The position numbers were made by a program, and so were the translations under genes. A DNA stretch of 5,052 nt from positions 1-5,052 of the forward strand of contig CAZJOO010000032.1 of assembly GCA_964547725.1 (NCBI GenBank), written 5' to 3'. Below the pieces are notes generated by a model. The model did no database searches and had not been told where the DNA came from. It was given only the letters and a program-made list of their open reading frames with translations. Below are positions 4,892 through 5,052 of this stretch, piece after piece (the first letter of the stretch is position 1; every line of letters begins with the position of its first letter). This DNA comes from JAAZMU01 sp964547725 (GTDB lineage: Bacteria > Patescibacteriota > Minisyncoccia > Minisyncoccales > Minisyncoccaceae).

Positions 4892-4920
4892 ATTATTACA
4901 AAAAGAAGGTATTTTGTCAA
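4892..4920 (-). promoter_or_regulatory. Promoter of the 3D-domain gene
   Basis: On the minus strand, a perfect -35 TTGACA (4920-4915), a 17-base spacer and AATAAT (4897-4892) preceded by TG (extended -10). TAATAT at 4895-4890 is an alternative -10 with a 19-base spacer. The start site should be near 4885, giving a leader of about 30 bases before the ATG at 4852. Confidence 0.7.
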
Positions 4921-4938
4921 TAGTTTTTGGTGTAAAAC

Positions 4939-4966
4939 TTGAAAAGTATTTTAATAATGTTACAAT
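4939..4966 (+). promoter_or_regulatory. Strong promoter of the prepilin gene
   Basis: TTGAAA (4939-4944), a 16-base spacer and the extended -10 TGtTACAAT (4958-4966). Transcription should begin near 4973, 25 bases before the ATG at 4998. Because the -10 box overlaps the in-frame ATG at 4965, that upstream ATG cannot be on this transcript, which decides the start in favour of 4998. Confidence 0.75.
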
Positions 4967-4997
4967 GAATTTAAATTATAATATAAATAATAATCGA

Positions 4998-5052
4998 ATG
5001 AAAACAAAGTCCTTCACTCTAATCGAGCTCCTCGTCGTCATCGTCATCATCG
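4998..5052 (+). CDS. Type IV prepilin, 5' fragment
   Basis: The first 18 codons of a prepilin; the rest lies beyond the window. The fragment reads MKTKSFTLIELLVVIVII, with a short basic leader, a prepilin peptidase site S5-F6 (Ser in place of the common Gly at -1), E10 at mature position 5, and the start of the hydrophobic alpha-1 helix. After cleavage and N-methylation of Phe by PilD-type peptidase, such proteins assemble into pili or pseudopili. An in-frame ATG lies 33 bases upstream (4965), but it would give an Asn-rich 16-residue leader and overlaps the -10 box. From about 5020 the codons are nearly all C-ending (CTC, GTC, ATC), unlike the A/T-ending codons of every other gene here. No Shine-Dalgarno sequence is present. 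Confidence 0.88.
   Translation, partial: MKTKSFTLIELLVVIVII

Noticed and set aside
4965..4997. Earlier in-frame ATG for the prepilin
   Set aside because: It overlaps the -10 box of the best promoter and would add an Asn-rich leader untypical of prepilins; 4998 is preferred.
5031..5052. Trinucleotide repeat as a phase-variation tract
   Set aside because: The units are imperfect and encode the conserved hydrophobic prepilin helix; triplet changes would not shift frame, so slippage switching is unlikely.

Overview
The window looks like a piece of a small, AT-rich bacterial genome of the Candidate Phyla Radiation (Patescibacteria), probably a Parcubacteria-type lineage. The signs are a very short IF-2 with almost no N-terminal extension, a DUF4446 gene joined to infB and rbfA, tRNA genes with no encoded CCA, a 3D-domain protein of the 'YSST.DQTD.TPFITA' type, a short beta-carbonic-anhydrase-like protein, and a type IV prepilin start (KSFTLIELLVVI). 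This placement is inferred from gene content; no 16S gene is present. TGA acts as a stop (a tandem TGA TAG ends rbfA), so this is not one of the CPR groups that read TGA as glycine.

Layout. 1-57: tail of an upstream unit closed by a rho-independent terminator. 82-1023 (+): FAD-dependent oxidoreductase of the geranylgeranyl-reductase type. 1047-3428 (+): a compact translation unit, DUF4446 protein / infB (IF-2) / rbfA / tRNA-Cys(GCA) / tRNA-Leu(UAA), with overlapping or nearly touching genes and a clear terminator at 3436-3460. 3489-3875 (+): membrane-anchored pilin-like protein. 3870-4289 (-): beta-carbonic-anhydrase-like protein, converging on the pilin-like gene with overlapping ends. 4364-4852 (-): exported 3D-domain (double-psi beta-barrel) protein. 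4998-5052 (+): first codons of a type IV prepilin that runs off the window, divergent from the 3D gene.

The infB unit supplies initiation (IF-2), 30S maturation (RbfA) and two tRNAs from what is probably one transcript. The right half is mostly envelope: a pilin-like protein, a wall-associated 3D protein and a true prepilin.

Regulatory signals are readable. Strong sigma-70-like promoters face away from each other between the 3D and prepilin genes. The promoter of the carbonic-anhydrase-like gene takes its -35 box from the arm of the preceding gene's terminator hairpin. Two genes have an extended -10 box ending 6-7 bases before their ATG, which predicts leaderless mRNAs. No gene here has a convincing Shine-Dalgarno sequence. 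No stretch over 300 bases lacks a gene. I see no CRISPR array, insertion sequence, phage gene or defence system.
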